Virus record (IMG/VR): IMGVR_UViG_3300028840_002452
Location: 1-40,939 of that record
Direction: 5' to 3' (one strand)
DNA: 40,939 nucleotides
From: a virus
Below are positions 1 through 7,067 of the stretch, in pieces. The position numbers and the translations under genes are program-made. A model generated the notes under the pieces. That model ran no database searches and was not told where the DNA came from. It worked only from the letters and a program-made list of their open reading frames with translations. How positions within the stretch are numbered: position 1 is the stretch's first letter; each line of letters begins with the position of its first letter.

Positions 1-144
1 AGTTTGATACATCGGGCATCGAAGAACTGCAAACAGATTTCTCACAGAAAATGGAATCTGCTACTAAACTATGGAACATGGGATATACAGCAAATGAAAT
101 AAATGAAAAACTTGACTTGGGTTTTGAAGAAATGCCCTGGCGTG
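1..144. repeat. Terminal direct repeat, left copy
   Basis: Bases 1-144 are identical to 40796-40939. The portal reading frame continues without a break from the right copy into the left one, so this is the overlap of a circular or terminally redundant assembly rather than two genomic loci. The unit length is 40,795 bp. Confidence 0.97.
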
Positions 145-1058
145 ACTCATGGTGGAAGCTAAATACTTATGAAGAGATAGCAGAAGATTATCAGGAACAA
201 GAAGAAGAAGAGCCGAATGCACCGTTTCCATTTTTTGAACCGCAAGAAGAAAGTAAGAGCGTTCCCAAATGGTACATGCAATATTATAACGAGAGTCAAA
301 AAGCATGGGATGTACTTGTTGCTGCATATCGAGCAAAACTTGTTAAATGGTTTCGAGGTATACGAGATTGGTACATGGATCAGTATGTGCCGCTCGATAC
401 AGAAAGAGCAAAGGCAGAAATATATGATCAGACATATATGGAGTTTCTTTTCTGGATAGAACAATCAAAGCAACTTGGGGAATTTACACAGACATTTTAT
501 TATCGAGCAATAAATCAGACAGGCGTTGATTTGAAAGTAGTTTTTCAGCAAACTGACTGGAATCTTGATTTTGAAATATCAGAAGGAATACCAAATGCAA
601 AACAATTAGTAGAACAACGCATACCGATATTTACGAAACAGGCAACAAGCACATTACAATCGCAGATGAAATCATTGATAGATAAAGCTGCACAAGAGCA
701 ATGGAGCAAACAGCAGCTTGCGGATGTCATACGCACTACATGGAAAGATTATGCAAGCAAAGCAGAAGTAATAGCACGAACTGAACTTGATGTGATAAAA
801 GACACAGCAAAACAAGATGCATATGAACATGAAGGTGTTGAAGAAATAGAATGGATACATTGGGGTGGTGGACAAGAAGATAGATGGTATCATTTGAGTA
901 TTGATGGTCAAAGAGTAAAAGTGGGCGAAACATTTGTTACAGGACTTGGTACAGCAATGAGATATCCTCATGATCCAGCTGCTCCAGTTGAAGAAGTAGC
1001 GAACTGTAGATGTGGAACATTGCCAGCACCAAAGGAACGAAAGAGTGCCACTACCTAA
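1..1058 (+). CDS. Portal-MuF fusion protein, C-terminal part (5' part at 39736-40939)
   Basis: This is the continuation of the portal gene that begins at 39736; the frame enters with the codon starting at base 3. Joined across the circle the protein is about 705 residues. The first ~400 are an HK97-family portal and the last ~200 match the Mu gpF/SPP1 gp7 (MuF) minor head domain. Visible MuF signatures are a helical stretch leading to VIARTELDV (about residue 611), a DRWYHLSIDGQ segment, and the terminal NCRCG motif (about residue 690). MuF proteins sit inside the capsid near the portal and help head morphogenesis or are ejected with DNA. They are usually a separate gene, so the fusion is notable. 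The stop at 1056-1058 overlaps the protease start. Confidence 0.85.
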   Translation, partial: FDTSGIEELQTDFSQKMESATKLWNMGYTANEINEKLDLGFEEMPWRDSWWKLNTYEEIAEDYQEQEEEEPNAPFPFFEPQEESKSVPKWYMQYYNESQKAWDVLVAAYRAKLVKWFRGIRDWYMDQYVPLDTERAKAEIYDQTYMEFLFWIEQSKQLGEFTQTFYYRAINQTGVDLKVVFQQTDWNLDFEISEGIPNAKQLVEQRIPIFTKQATSTLQSQMKSLIDKAAQEQWSKQQLADVIRTTWKDYASKAEVIARTELDVIKDTAKQDAYEHEGVEEIEWIHWGGGQEDRWYHLSIDGQRVKVGETFVTGLGTAMRYPHDPAAPVEEVANCRCGTLPAPKERKSATT

Positions 1059-2022
1059 ACCAAGAGATGGAGAAAGCAAAGAAGATTTTTTGAAACGCTG
1101 TATGGGAAACGATACAATGGTTTCTGAATATAGCAACATAGATCAAAGATACGCTATTTGCAATACACAATGGCGTAATCGAGGGAGGCATAACATGGAT
1201 ATGTTCTTCAAAACAGATAAGGGCTATGAATGTAAATCGATGACATCGGATGATTGTATAGCCTGGTTCAAATCTCATAGCGATGATGAAGGCAATATTG
1301 ATGAAGATGTGTTAATATTCAAAGATGCATCTATGAAGGTGAACACAGATAAAACAATATCATGGACATTAAGTGATGATAGCATAGATAGAGATTTTGA
1401 ACGATTCGATACAGCAGGATGGAATCTGAAACAGTTTAAGAAAAATCCTGTACTGCTCTGGTCACATAAACACGATATGCCAGCAATAGGTAAAGTGCTT
1501 AGTCCACGTATTAAAGACAATCGGCTTGTGGGAAAAGTGGAGTTTGATCAGGAGGATGACTTTGCAAAAGAGATAGAACGAAAGGTGCGAGCTGGTTATA
1601 TCAATGCTGGTAGTGTGGGATTTTTCCCGACTCAAGTAGAAATACCAGAAGATGATAAAAGCGATGTAGAACTTATTTACCGTAAACAGGAATTGAGGGA
1701 GTTCAGTATATGCAACGTTCCTGCAAATCCGAATGCACTTGTGGAGCCTGAGAAATCAGCAAATGAAGTAGTATTGGATGCAGCAATTGAAACAGCAACA
1801 GTAAACAATGTTGCAATTGAGAATATACAAGAGCAGATAGACGATTTAAAAGAAGCAATTGAAACGATAAAAGAAGTACAGATGCAAATGATGCAGACAA
1901 CACATAAAGATGATACCAATTATTGGCAAGCATTGTTTAACAAAGAGAAACCACAGGGGAGTGGTTTGGATAAACTCTTTGGAGAAGCAATCTCAATAGA
2001 TAATGCTGCCGAAGGTAAATAA
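1045..2022 (+). CDS. HK97-type prohead protease (325 aa)
   Basis: Head maturation protease that cleaves scaffold and capsid N-terminal segments during prohead expansion. The S78-like core is visible: LLWSHKHDMPAIGK (catalytic His at about 141-143), INAGSVGFFP (Ser about 190) and the closing ELREFSICNVPANPNAL. The N-terminal 45 residues (PKPRDGESKEDFL...YAICNTQW) form a small domain that I recall from other phage proteases and head proteins. I chose GTG 1045 because AAGGA (1032-1036) lies 8 nt upstream. An in-frame ATG at 1012 would add 11 residues and lacks a good Shine-Dalgarno site. The C-terminal ~90 residues are a predicted coiled coil (VNNVAIENIQEQIDDLKEAI) and may serve as scaffold. It lies between MuF and capsid, as is standard. 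Confidence 0.85.
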   Translation: MPLPKPRDGESKEDFLKRCMGNDTMVSEYSNIDQRYAICNTQWRNRGRHNMDMFFKTDKGYECKSMTSDDCIAWFKSHSDDEGNIDEDVLIFKDASMKVNTDKTISWTLSDDSIDRDFERFDTAGWNLKQFKKNPVLLWSHKHDMPAIGKVLSPRIKDNRLVGKVEFDQEDDFAKEIERKVRAGYINAGSVGFFPTQVEIPEDDKSDVELIYRKQELREFSICNVPANPNALVEPEKSANEVVLDAAIETATVNNVAIENIQEQIDDLKEAIETIKEVQMQMMQTTHKDDTNYWQALFNKEKPQGSGLDKLFGEAISIDNAAEGK

Positions 2023-2042
2023 ACCATAGGGGGAAAATATCT

Positions 2043-3338
2043 ATGGATGATGAAAAAGAAAAACAGGATGAAATTAAACTGCCAGAAAAAGTAGATAATC
2101 CTGAAAAGTTACAGGAGTTTGTAGATAATTCAAGCAAGTTGTTCAATGAGATTCGTGAAGAGAATAAAAGAATGGCTGATGAAAACAGGCTTTTGAAAGA
2201 AGAAATCAAAGGCTATAACACAGAACTTGAAATTATCAAAAAAGGTTCCTGGAAACGTGAAGAAGATCCAAAGGCATGGGATTATCAGCTTGGTAGATGG
2301 TGGGGTGCCTGGTTAAAACGTGATGTAAAAACGATGGTAGCTATGGGAACCGACATTGGCAACTATGATGAGAGCAACGGTAAGTGGCGAATGAAGGTAC
2401 AGGGTATTAAAAATGGTGCTCGTAATTTTGGCAACTATGAAAAAGCCGATCTTGGAACGCCGTTGACCGGAGATGCTACTGGAACTGATGCTCAGTATCT
2501 TGTCCCTCAGATTATTTATGAAGAGACAATTCTGAGAACGCTCATGGTACAATCGGAGATTATTCCACAGCTTACCAGAAAAGCCATGACAGGTCGTTTA
2601 CATCGTTATGCAGTAGAAGGTACACAGGTTTCGTTTACGTTTGTCACGAATGAAGTAACTGATAAAACGGAAGCGAATCCAACCTGGACGAATGTTGATT
2701 TGACAGCAGAAACGTATGCTTTCTGGGTAGGCGTTACCGATGAGCTTATGGAAGATACCTTTGCTGATATTGGTGCACAGATTAGAGTCCAGGCTGTCGA
2801 AGCATTACAGAATACCATCGAAGAGCAAATACTGAATGGTAGCGGTTCTCCTGCAACGGGTGTTCTTCAGGATACCAGTGTAAACGAATCTAACATTGAC
2901 TCAACAGCATTTGATGATGTTGATTGGGACGATTTGCACCTTGCCATTGAGGACTTGACCACTCGCAAGAAAAGAATCGGCGCAGCGTTCTTCATGCATC
3001 CTACTGTATGGGACAAACTGAGAACACAGGTAGATGCAAACGGTCGGTACTTCTGGGACCCTGCAACAAGTGGGCCTCGTACAGCTTATGGCTATCCGGT
3101 ATATCTATCGGATAATGTGCCAGATCTGGATGATAGTGCAACATCGACAGCGTTTATCGGATTCGGAAATCTCAAGTATGCGCTCTGGGGCGTGCGTATG
3201 GGACTTGAGTTCCGGTACTTCGATCAGACGATGTATGCCGTGCAGGACGATGAGAACTTCTGGAGAGCAAGAACAAGACAGGCGTTCGCAGTGGGTATTC
3301 CTGCAAACTTTTCAAGGCTCGTAACTGCTTCAAGTTAA
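2043..3338 (+). CDS. Major capsid protein, HK97 fold (431 aa)
   Basis: Forms the icosahedral shell. Residues 1-70 are strongly charged and heptad-like (NEIREENKRMADENRLLKEE), like the HK97 delta domain removed by the protease. The mature part follows from around the TPLTGDATGTDAQYLVPQ segment, typical of the HK97 capsid N-arm and E-loop entry. The C-terminal half has the family pattern of an A-domain (FFMHPTVWDKLRTQVDANGR, GYPVYLSDNVP) and ends in RTRQAFAVGIPANFSRL. The Shine-Dalgarno AGGGGG lies about 9 nt before the ATG. The gene follows the protease by 20 bp and is followed by two short hairpins that may protect or terminate its mRNA. Confidence 0.9.
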   Translation: MDDEKEKQDEIKLPEKVDNPEKLQEFVDNSSKLFNEIREENKRMADENRLLKEEIKGYNTELEIIKKGSWKREEDPKAWDYQLGRWWGAWLKRDVKTMVAMGTDIGNYDESNGKWRMKVQGIKNGARNFGNYEKADLGTPLTGDATGTDAQYLVPQIIYEETILRTLMVQSEIIPQLTRKAMTGRLHRYAVEGTQVSFTFVTNEVTDKTEANPTWTNVDLTAETYAFWVGVTDELMEDTFADIGAQIRVQAVEALQNTIEEQILNGSGSPATGVLQDTSVNESNIDSTAFDDVDWDDLHLAIEDLTTRKKRIGAAFFMHPTVWDKLRTQVDANGRYFWDPATSGPRTAYGYPVYLSDNVPDLDDSATSTAFIGFGNLKYALWGVRMGLEFRYFDQTMYAVQDDENFWRARTRQAFAVGIPANFSRLVTASS

Positions 3339-3339
3339 T

Positions 3340-3369
3340 CTATGTCGTTGACATAGGTGCGTAACGCAC
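3340..3369 (+). promoter_or_regulatory. Tandem hairpins downstream of the capsid gene
   Basis: CTATGTC-GTT-GACATAG (3340-3356, 7-bp perfect stem, 3-nt loop) is followed immediately by GTGCG-TAA-CGCAC (3357-3369, 5-bp stem). No U-run follows, so this is unlikely to be a full terminator. It sits directly between the capsid stop and the Shine-Dalgarno site of the next gene and may stabilise the capsid mRNA or lower downstream translation. Confidence 0.5.
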
Positions 3370-3389
3370 ATTAACGGAGGTGAAAAAAT

Positions 3390-3995
3390 ATGGGAAACAC
3401 TTTTACAAAACAGGTTGATAGTTTTGGTTACAAAGCACAATCTGCAACAGCAACTGCATTGACAGAAAATATTGATAGAGTGACAGGAGCAAGAATTGCA
3501 ATCAGGGCATTTGGATTTACACCTGGAGATGTAGCAACCTCGCTGTATTTTTTACAGACTCTTGGAACCACTACGGTAAACGGTGCAGTGGCAAGTAACC
3601 TTGTAACAATCACTCTTACGAGTGCGAGTATTGGTGGTACTACAAGCGGAACTGTTGCTGATATTGCTGCAAGTGATTATGTGGCTGTAGAACTTGACAA
3701 TGGGGATTTGATGTTTGATGTACTGGATTCAGCCGCTACAACGCTGATTTATCTTACATCGAATCTTACAGATACCGTTGCCGATGGTAATGCTGTCTAT
3801 GGTCTTGGTGCTGCTGGTGACCAGGGGCATATCGAATATGCTCTAACAGCATCAACGCAGAATACCAAAGAGCTTGAAGGTGGAATATTTTTTGGAGAAG
3901 CCAAGGGATATCCCATGATGGTTTATTATCTGGCGGCTGGTGCAACAGCTACAGCATCTCTCGATTATTTGACAGTAGAATACATCAAAGCCTGA
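3390..3995 (+). CDS. Putative capsid decoration/structural protein (201 aa)
   Basis: I do not recognise a named family. The sequence is rich in Ala, Thr, Gly and Val with short beta-prone stretches (NLVTITLTSASIGG, YVAVELDNGDLMFDVLD) and no charged helices, membrane segments or catalytic motifs, as expected of an exposed beta-sandwich virion protein. Position right after the major capsid gene is the usual place for a decoration, cement or head-fibre protein. A strong Shine-Dalgarno (GGAGGTG, about 8 nt) precedes ATG 3390. The gene is followed by a GC-rich hairpin (4018-4048), so capsid and this protein may form a highly expressed pair. Confidence 0.55.
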   Translation: MGNTFTKQVDSFGYKAQSATATALTENIDRVTGARIAIRAFGFTPGDVATSLYFLQTLGTTTVNGAVASNLVTITLTSASIGGTTSGTVADIAASDYVAVELDNGDLMFDVLDSAATTLIYLTSNLTDTVADGNAVYGLGAAGDQGHIEYALTASTQNTKELEGGIFFGEAKGYPMMVYYLAAGATATASLDYLTVEYIKA

Positions 3996-4017
3996 TGTGT
4001 TTGCTTGCTGAAAGAAG

Positions 4018-4048
4018 AGGGGCAGGGGGATTCCCTCCCCTTGCCCTT
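4018..4048 (+). terminator. GC-rich terminator-like/attenuator hairpin
   Basis: AGGGGCAGGGGG (4018-4029) pairs with a C-rich arm CCCTCCCCTTGCCC (4033-4046), giving about 11 bp with one bulged T at 4041. Only two Ts and then TTAATTAATAAT follow, so termination is probably partial. It separates the capsid-proximal genes from the connector and tail genes and could reduce distal transcription. Confidence 0.5.
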
Positions 4049-4068
4049 AATTAATAATGGAGGGCAGC

Positions 4069-4209
4069 ATGAGTAAAAAGATTGACCTACAGGACAAAGA
4101 ACTGGAAGAACTTACTGACGAAGAACTGAAGGCACTTGAAAAGGTAGGCATTATCAAGAAAACAGAAAACGGTGAATACATCGTTAAAAAAGAAATAAGG
4201 GAAAAATGA
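4069..4209 (+). CDS. Small charged protein (46 aa)
   Basis: A short frame starting MSKKIDLQDKELEELTDEEL and ending KKEIREK. It is entirely helical and highly charged (Lys/Glu), with no cysteine or membrane segment. GGAGG (4059-4063) stands 5 nt before ATG 4069 and the stop is 1 nt before the next start, which supports real translation in the head operon. Function unknown; it may be a small head assembly or connector accessory protein. Confidence 0.6.
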   Translation: MSKKIDLQDKELEELTDEELKALEKVGIIKKTENGEYIVKKEIREK

Positions 4210-4210
4210 T

Positions 4211-4801
4211 ATGTCTCTTATATCGCTGCAAGAAGTTAAATATTTATTGAATTACACAGATGACACTTATGATACACGCATTAAAACGCTGATACCATAC
4301 ATGCCTGAACGTGTAGCGTTATTGTGTAATAATAAGTTTATGAATATCGATTGTAGGACAACGAGTGCAGATGATATTGTGTTTGCATCGGCAACGAATC
4401 CTACAATCACAACAACCGATGAAGGGTTTACAGAAGATAACTTCCTTGCAGATATGGATATATATGTTGAAGGCTCACTGTTGAATGATGGTTTTTACAC
4501 CATAAGCACAGTGACCAGTACGGTAATGACATTGACAACAGCAGATGAATTGACTGATGAAACAGTAAGTACAGAAGATATAACAATAACGATAACACAG
4601 GTGAAATGGCCTAAAGGTATAAAGCCGATTATAGCAAACATGATACGATATGACATGATAGATAGGGTAGGCCGCTCAGGTGTGAAAAGCGAGCGTATAG
4701 GCAATTATGCAGTAACATATGAGAGCAGCCAGGTAGGCGTGGATTACCCGGGTGATGTTGTGGCAGGACTCGATATATACAAGGTGCCAGCAGTAGGATG
4801 A
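4211..4801 (+). CDS. Head-tail connector/adaptor, gp6-like, with inserted domain (196 aa)
   Basis: Residues 1-45 (ISLQEVKYLLNYTDDTYDTR, then IPYMPERVALLCNN) and the C-terminal part (IKPIIANMIRYDMIDR, then GVKSERIGNYAVTY) match the two halves of the HK97 gp6/SPP1 gp15-like adaptor that docks under the portal. Between them, about residues 48-130 form a Thr-rich beta domain (NDGFYTISTVTSTVMTLTT) not present in minimal adaptors, so this protein is longer than the usual ~100 aa. The place after capsid genes and before head-closure and gp10 genes fits. The stop overlaps the next start (ATGATAG). Confidence 0.7.
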   Translation: MSLISLQEVKYLLNYTDDTYDTRIKTLIPYMPERVALLCNNKFMNIDCRTTSADDIVFASATNPTITTTDEGFTEDNFLADMDIYVEGSLLNDGFYTISTVTSTVMTLTTADELTDETVSTEDITITITQVKWPKGIKPIIANMIRYDMIDRVGRSGVKSERIGNYAVTYESSQVGVDYPGDVVAGLDIYKVPAVG

Positions 4802-5124
4802 TAGACGATTATTATACACAAGATGCAACAATCTATTCAATTGTGGAGACGATAAATGAATTGGGGCCTGATGAAACGAGTGATGTATTCACTGAGGTAT
4901 GCAACATTCAGTGTGCGCTTGAAACTATGGGTAAGGCTGAGAGATTTATTGACGGCACTAATATCACGTTTGGAAGCCACAGGATGTATTGTGCTAAATC
5001 GAGTACTACGATTCAAGAGAACTATATATTACGGATTGGAACAGATGATTATGACATTAAGGCGGTATCTAATCCGATGGAGAGAAACCATCACATAGAG
5101 GTCGTGGTAGAGTTAAGAACATGA
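4798..5124 (+). CDS. Head closure / head-tail joining protein (108 aa)
   Basis: Size, order and composition match the SPP1 gp16/HK97 head-closure class: a beta-rich protein with an early Y-T-Q-D-A-T-I-Y strand and a late RIGTDDYDIKAVSNPMERNHH segment, where such proteins carry the R..D..Y.V..i.n....nhh.e pattern. It probably plugs the adaptor ring and interfaces with the tail terminator. The frame overlaps its neighbours by 4 bp on both sides, indicating translational coupling. Confidence 0.65.
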   Translation: MIDDYYTQDATIYSIVETINELGPDETSDVFTEVCNIQCALETMGKAERFIDGTNITFGSHRMYCAKSSTTIQENYILRIGTDDYDIKAVSNPMERNHHIEVVVELRT

Positions 5125-5564
5125 TACCAATGGGAATAAAAATAAGAAACACTATAAAAACAAAGAAAGCAGAAGCGATGAAAGCCGCTCTCGATTCAAC
5201 GCTAAATTATGCAGCAGACAAATTATATCTTGAAATGAGAGCAAAGGCACCTGTAAAAACAGGTCGATTGCAGAACAGCATAACAAAAGGATTTATACCG
5301 AATGGACGTACAGTGGGGCCAAATACACCATATGATATATACGTTGAGTTTGGTACACAATCACATTGGATATTTCCAAGAAACGCAACCGTACTGCATT
5401 GGGTAGACGAACAGGGACAAGACCGTTTTGCAAAATATGTATATCGTCTAAGTTCCCAAGCACGTCCATATGTACGGCCTGCAATAGTAAGCAGTAAAAG
5501 GCATATATCGAATTATTTACAAAGAAAGGTAAATAGGGCGCTTACTGATGGCAACATATATTGA
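5121..5564 (+). CDS. HK97 gp10-like tail completion protein (147 aa)
   Basis: The family core is clear: AADKLYLEMRAKAPVKTGRL (helix followed by the KTGxL motif), then PYDIYVEFGTQSHWIFPRN and ARPYVRPAIVSSK near the end. HK97 gp10-type proteins act at the head-tail joint. The start ATG 5121 overlaps the preceding stop. An internal ATG at 5130 would also be possible. The end overlaps the next gene by 17 bp. Confidence 0.8.
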   Translation: MIPMGIKIRNTIKTKKAEAMKAALDSTLNYAADKLYLEMRAKAPVKTGRLQNSITKGFIPNGRTVGPNTPYDIYVEFGTQSHWIFPRNATVLHWVDEQGQDRFAKYVYRLSSQARPYVRPAIVSSKRHISNYLQRKVNRALTDGNIY

Positions 5565-5958
5565 GGGTGCAATGAAAGCATATCTTGGAGCGGCAACAGC
5601 GGTGACTGATATATGCAGCACAAGAATATATTTTGCCAAGGCACCGGATAGGCCAACATTACCATATGTGATATTCAGTACAGTAGCTGATCCACATCAG
5701 GGGATGTATTTTGATGAGAACGGGACAAAGACAAAGGCAGGGCAACGTTTAATGCAGTTTACCTGTATAGCAACAAAAAATACAACAGCAGTTAATTTAC
5801 AACAAGAGGTAATGAACAGATTACGATATGCAAGCGGTTCTATACAGGGGTTTACTATAGAGCGAATAATGATCGAGAATATGCGGCAACGTATAGATCC
5901 CGATACACAACATTATTTATGTGATGTAGATGCACGAATAGAATATTTTGAGGCATAG
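5548..5958 (+). CDS. Tail terminator-like protein (136 aa)
   Basis: The protein has the layout of the DUF3168/gp11 tail terminator class: an N-terminal helix (IEGAMKAYLGAATAVTD), an early RPTLPYVIFSTV strand, a central QRLMQFTCIA strand, and a C-terminal DVDARIEYFEA strand. Such proteins form a hexameric ring that ends tail tube growth and joins the head. It lies between gp10-like and tail tube genes exactly as in HK97-like siphoviruses. Confidence 0.7.
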   Translation: MATYIEGAMKAYLGAATAVTDICSTRIYFAKAPDRPTLPYVIFSTVADPHQGMYFDENGTKTKAGQRLMQFTCIATKNTTAVNLQQEVMNRLRYASGSIQGFTIERIMIENMRQRIDPDTQHYLCDVDARIEYFEA

Positions 5959-5968
5959 GAGGTAAGCT

Positions 5969-6388
5969 ATGGCAGCAGTTTTGGGGAATGTAGGTTACAT
6001 TTATGTGGCGGCAGCAACAGGTGCAAGTGCTACAAGTGCGATTGCAAATATTGACAGTTGGAATATTGACCTTGCAATAGAAGCAATTGAAACCACTTCA
6101 TTTGGTACGGGAACAACCGTAACGGCAAGAACGTATGAGCCGGGAATAAAAGGTGCTACTGGTAGCATGAGCGGTAACTATGATGCAGCGAGTGGACATC
6201 AGGACTGGTTACTCGAAGTTGCTTCTGATACAACGGTTGAAAACGTTGAAATGGAACTGTACATAAATGCAAGTCATTATTTCAGTTTAACTGCAACCGT
6301 GACAGGAGTATCAATCGGTGATACAGTTGACGGTAAAGCAACATTTACTGCTAACTTTAATGCCGATGGCGCAGTAACACTTAACTAA
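5969..6388 (+). CDS. Major tail tube protein (139 aa)
   Basis: The protein shows the typical major tail protein pattern: a short beta-rich polypeptide with NIDSWNIDLAIEAIETTSFG near the N-terminus, a central GATGSMSGNYDAASGHQDWLL segment, and a C-terminal KATFTANFNADGAVT strand. These subunits stack as hexamers around the tape measure. The Shine-Dalgarno AGGAGG stands before ATG 5969. Size and position (before the tail chaperone pair) agree. Confidence 0.85.
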   Translation: MAAVLGNVGYIYVAAATGASATSAIANIDSWNIDLAIEAIETTSFGTGTTVTARTYEPGIKGATGSMSGNYDAASGHQDWLLEVASDTTVENVEMELYINASHYFSLTATVTGVSIGDTVDGKATFTANFNADGAVTLN

Positions 6389-6405
6389 TAGGCAAGGGGG
6401 GACAT

Positions 6406-6771
6406 ATGCGAGTAATCGCTAAATCGGGCCTTGTCTATATACCTGATTGGAACGGTAACAAGAAAGAACAGGAACAGATAAAAATCCATTACAGGTATTT
6501 AACAGGGCCAGAGTATGACAGATTTGTAGGGATAGGCAATGTCAAGTTTGACGAAGAAGGGAATCCTATTGGTGGATTTGAGTTCAAACTTGATAAAGAA
6601 GGAATGGTGCGTGAAGGCATCGAGAAAATAGAGAATCTATATGTGGATGATGTAAAAATAGAAACTGCTGAAGAGTTATGTAAAAGGCCAGAGCTTGCTG
6701 GTTTATATAAAGAGTTTGCAGATTTTTATCTTGAAATAAACAGGGAACCTGATAAAAAAAAATTGAAATAG
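6406..6771 (+). CDS. Tail assembly chaperone, upstream product (121 aa)
   Basis: The lambda gpG-equivalent position: between tail tube and tape measure. The protein begins MRVIAKSGLVYIPDWNGNKK and ends in a Lys run (PDKKKLK). No conserved catalytic motif is seen, as expected for these fast-evolving chaperones that coat the tape measure before tube polymerisation. The last codons contain nine consecutive As (6754-6762), where a -1 slip would fuse it to the open frame ending at 7067. Shine-Dalgarno is AAGGGGGG about 6 nt before ATG. Confidence 0.75.
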   Translation: MRVIAKSGLVYIPDWNGNKKEQEQIKIHYRYLTGPEYDRFVGIGNVKFDEEGNPIGGFEFKLDKEGMVREGIEKIENLYVDDVKIETAEELCKRPELAGLYKEFADFYLEINREPDKKKLK

Positions 6772-7067
6772 GATATTGTCTTGTCAAATCAGGATGGGCA
6801 AAACGGTATAAAGATTTCAAGGGTTTTCCGAATGAAGAGAAAAACATTGGTACTGCAAGTCATCCAGTATGGGTGTGGCTTGATGATATAGAAGGATATT
6901 TGAAAGACTACGATATTGTCAATGCGATTAATCTTTATGCAAGAACGAAACGATGGGGATTACCCTTTGATGGTGGCTGGGCAGAGCAACCATATTGGAT
7001 GTTACAAGTGCTTGATACTCTTGAACAGATAGAGATAGAATATGGCGAAAGAACAACTGGTAGTTGA
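6406..7067 (+). CDS. Tail assembly chaperone, -1 frameshift fusion (about 220 aa)
   Basis: The -1 frame is open from the A9 run at 6754-6762 through 7067 with no stop (IEIGYCLVKSGWAKRYKDF, then a C-terminal MLQVLDTLEQIEIEYGERTTGS). This downstream part has no plausible initiation site: its first start-like codon is GTG 6873 without a Shine-Dalgarno. Frameshifting to make a gpG-gpT-like fusion is widely conserved in long-tailed phages. The fusion would be about 220 residues and ends 26 bp inside the tape measure gene. The frame relation and open frame are seen directly; actual slippage is inferred. Confidence 0.75.
6754..6762 (+). promoter_or_regulatory. Programmed -1 frameshift site (A9 run)
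   Basis: Nine As cover three zero-frame Lys codons (GAT AAA AAA AAA TTG AAA TAG). Both tRNALys molecules can re-pair one base back on A AAA AAA. The zero frame stops at 6769-6771, only two codons after the run. Confidence 0.7.

Noticed and set aside
672-1139. Minus-strand open frames here and throughout the window
   Set aside because: They lie opposite strong plus-strand genes, lack ribosome sites and have hydrophobic low-complexity translations; no minus-strand gene was supported.
6873-7067. Independent 64-aa gene
   Set aside because: Starts with GTG without a Shine-Dalgarno and lies exactly in the -1 frame of the chaperone, so a frameshift product is more likely.
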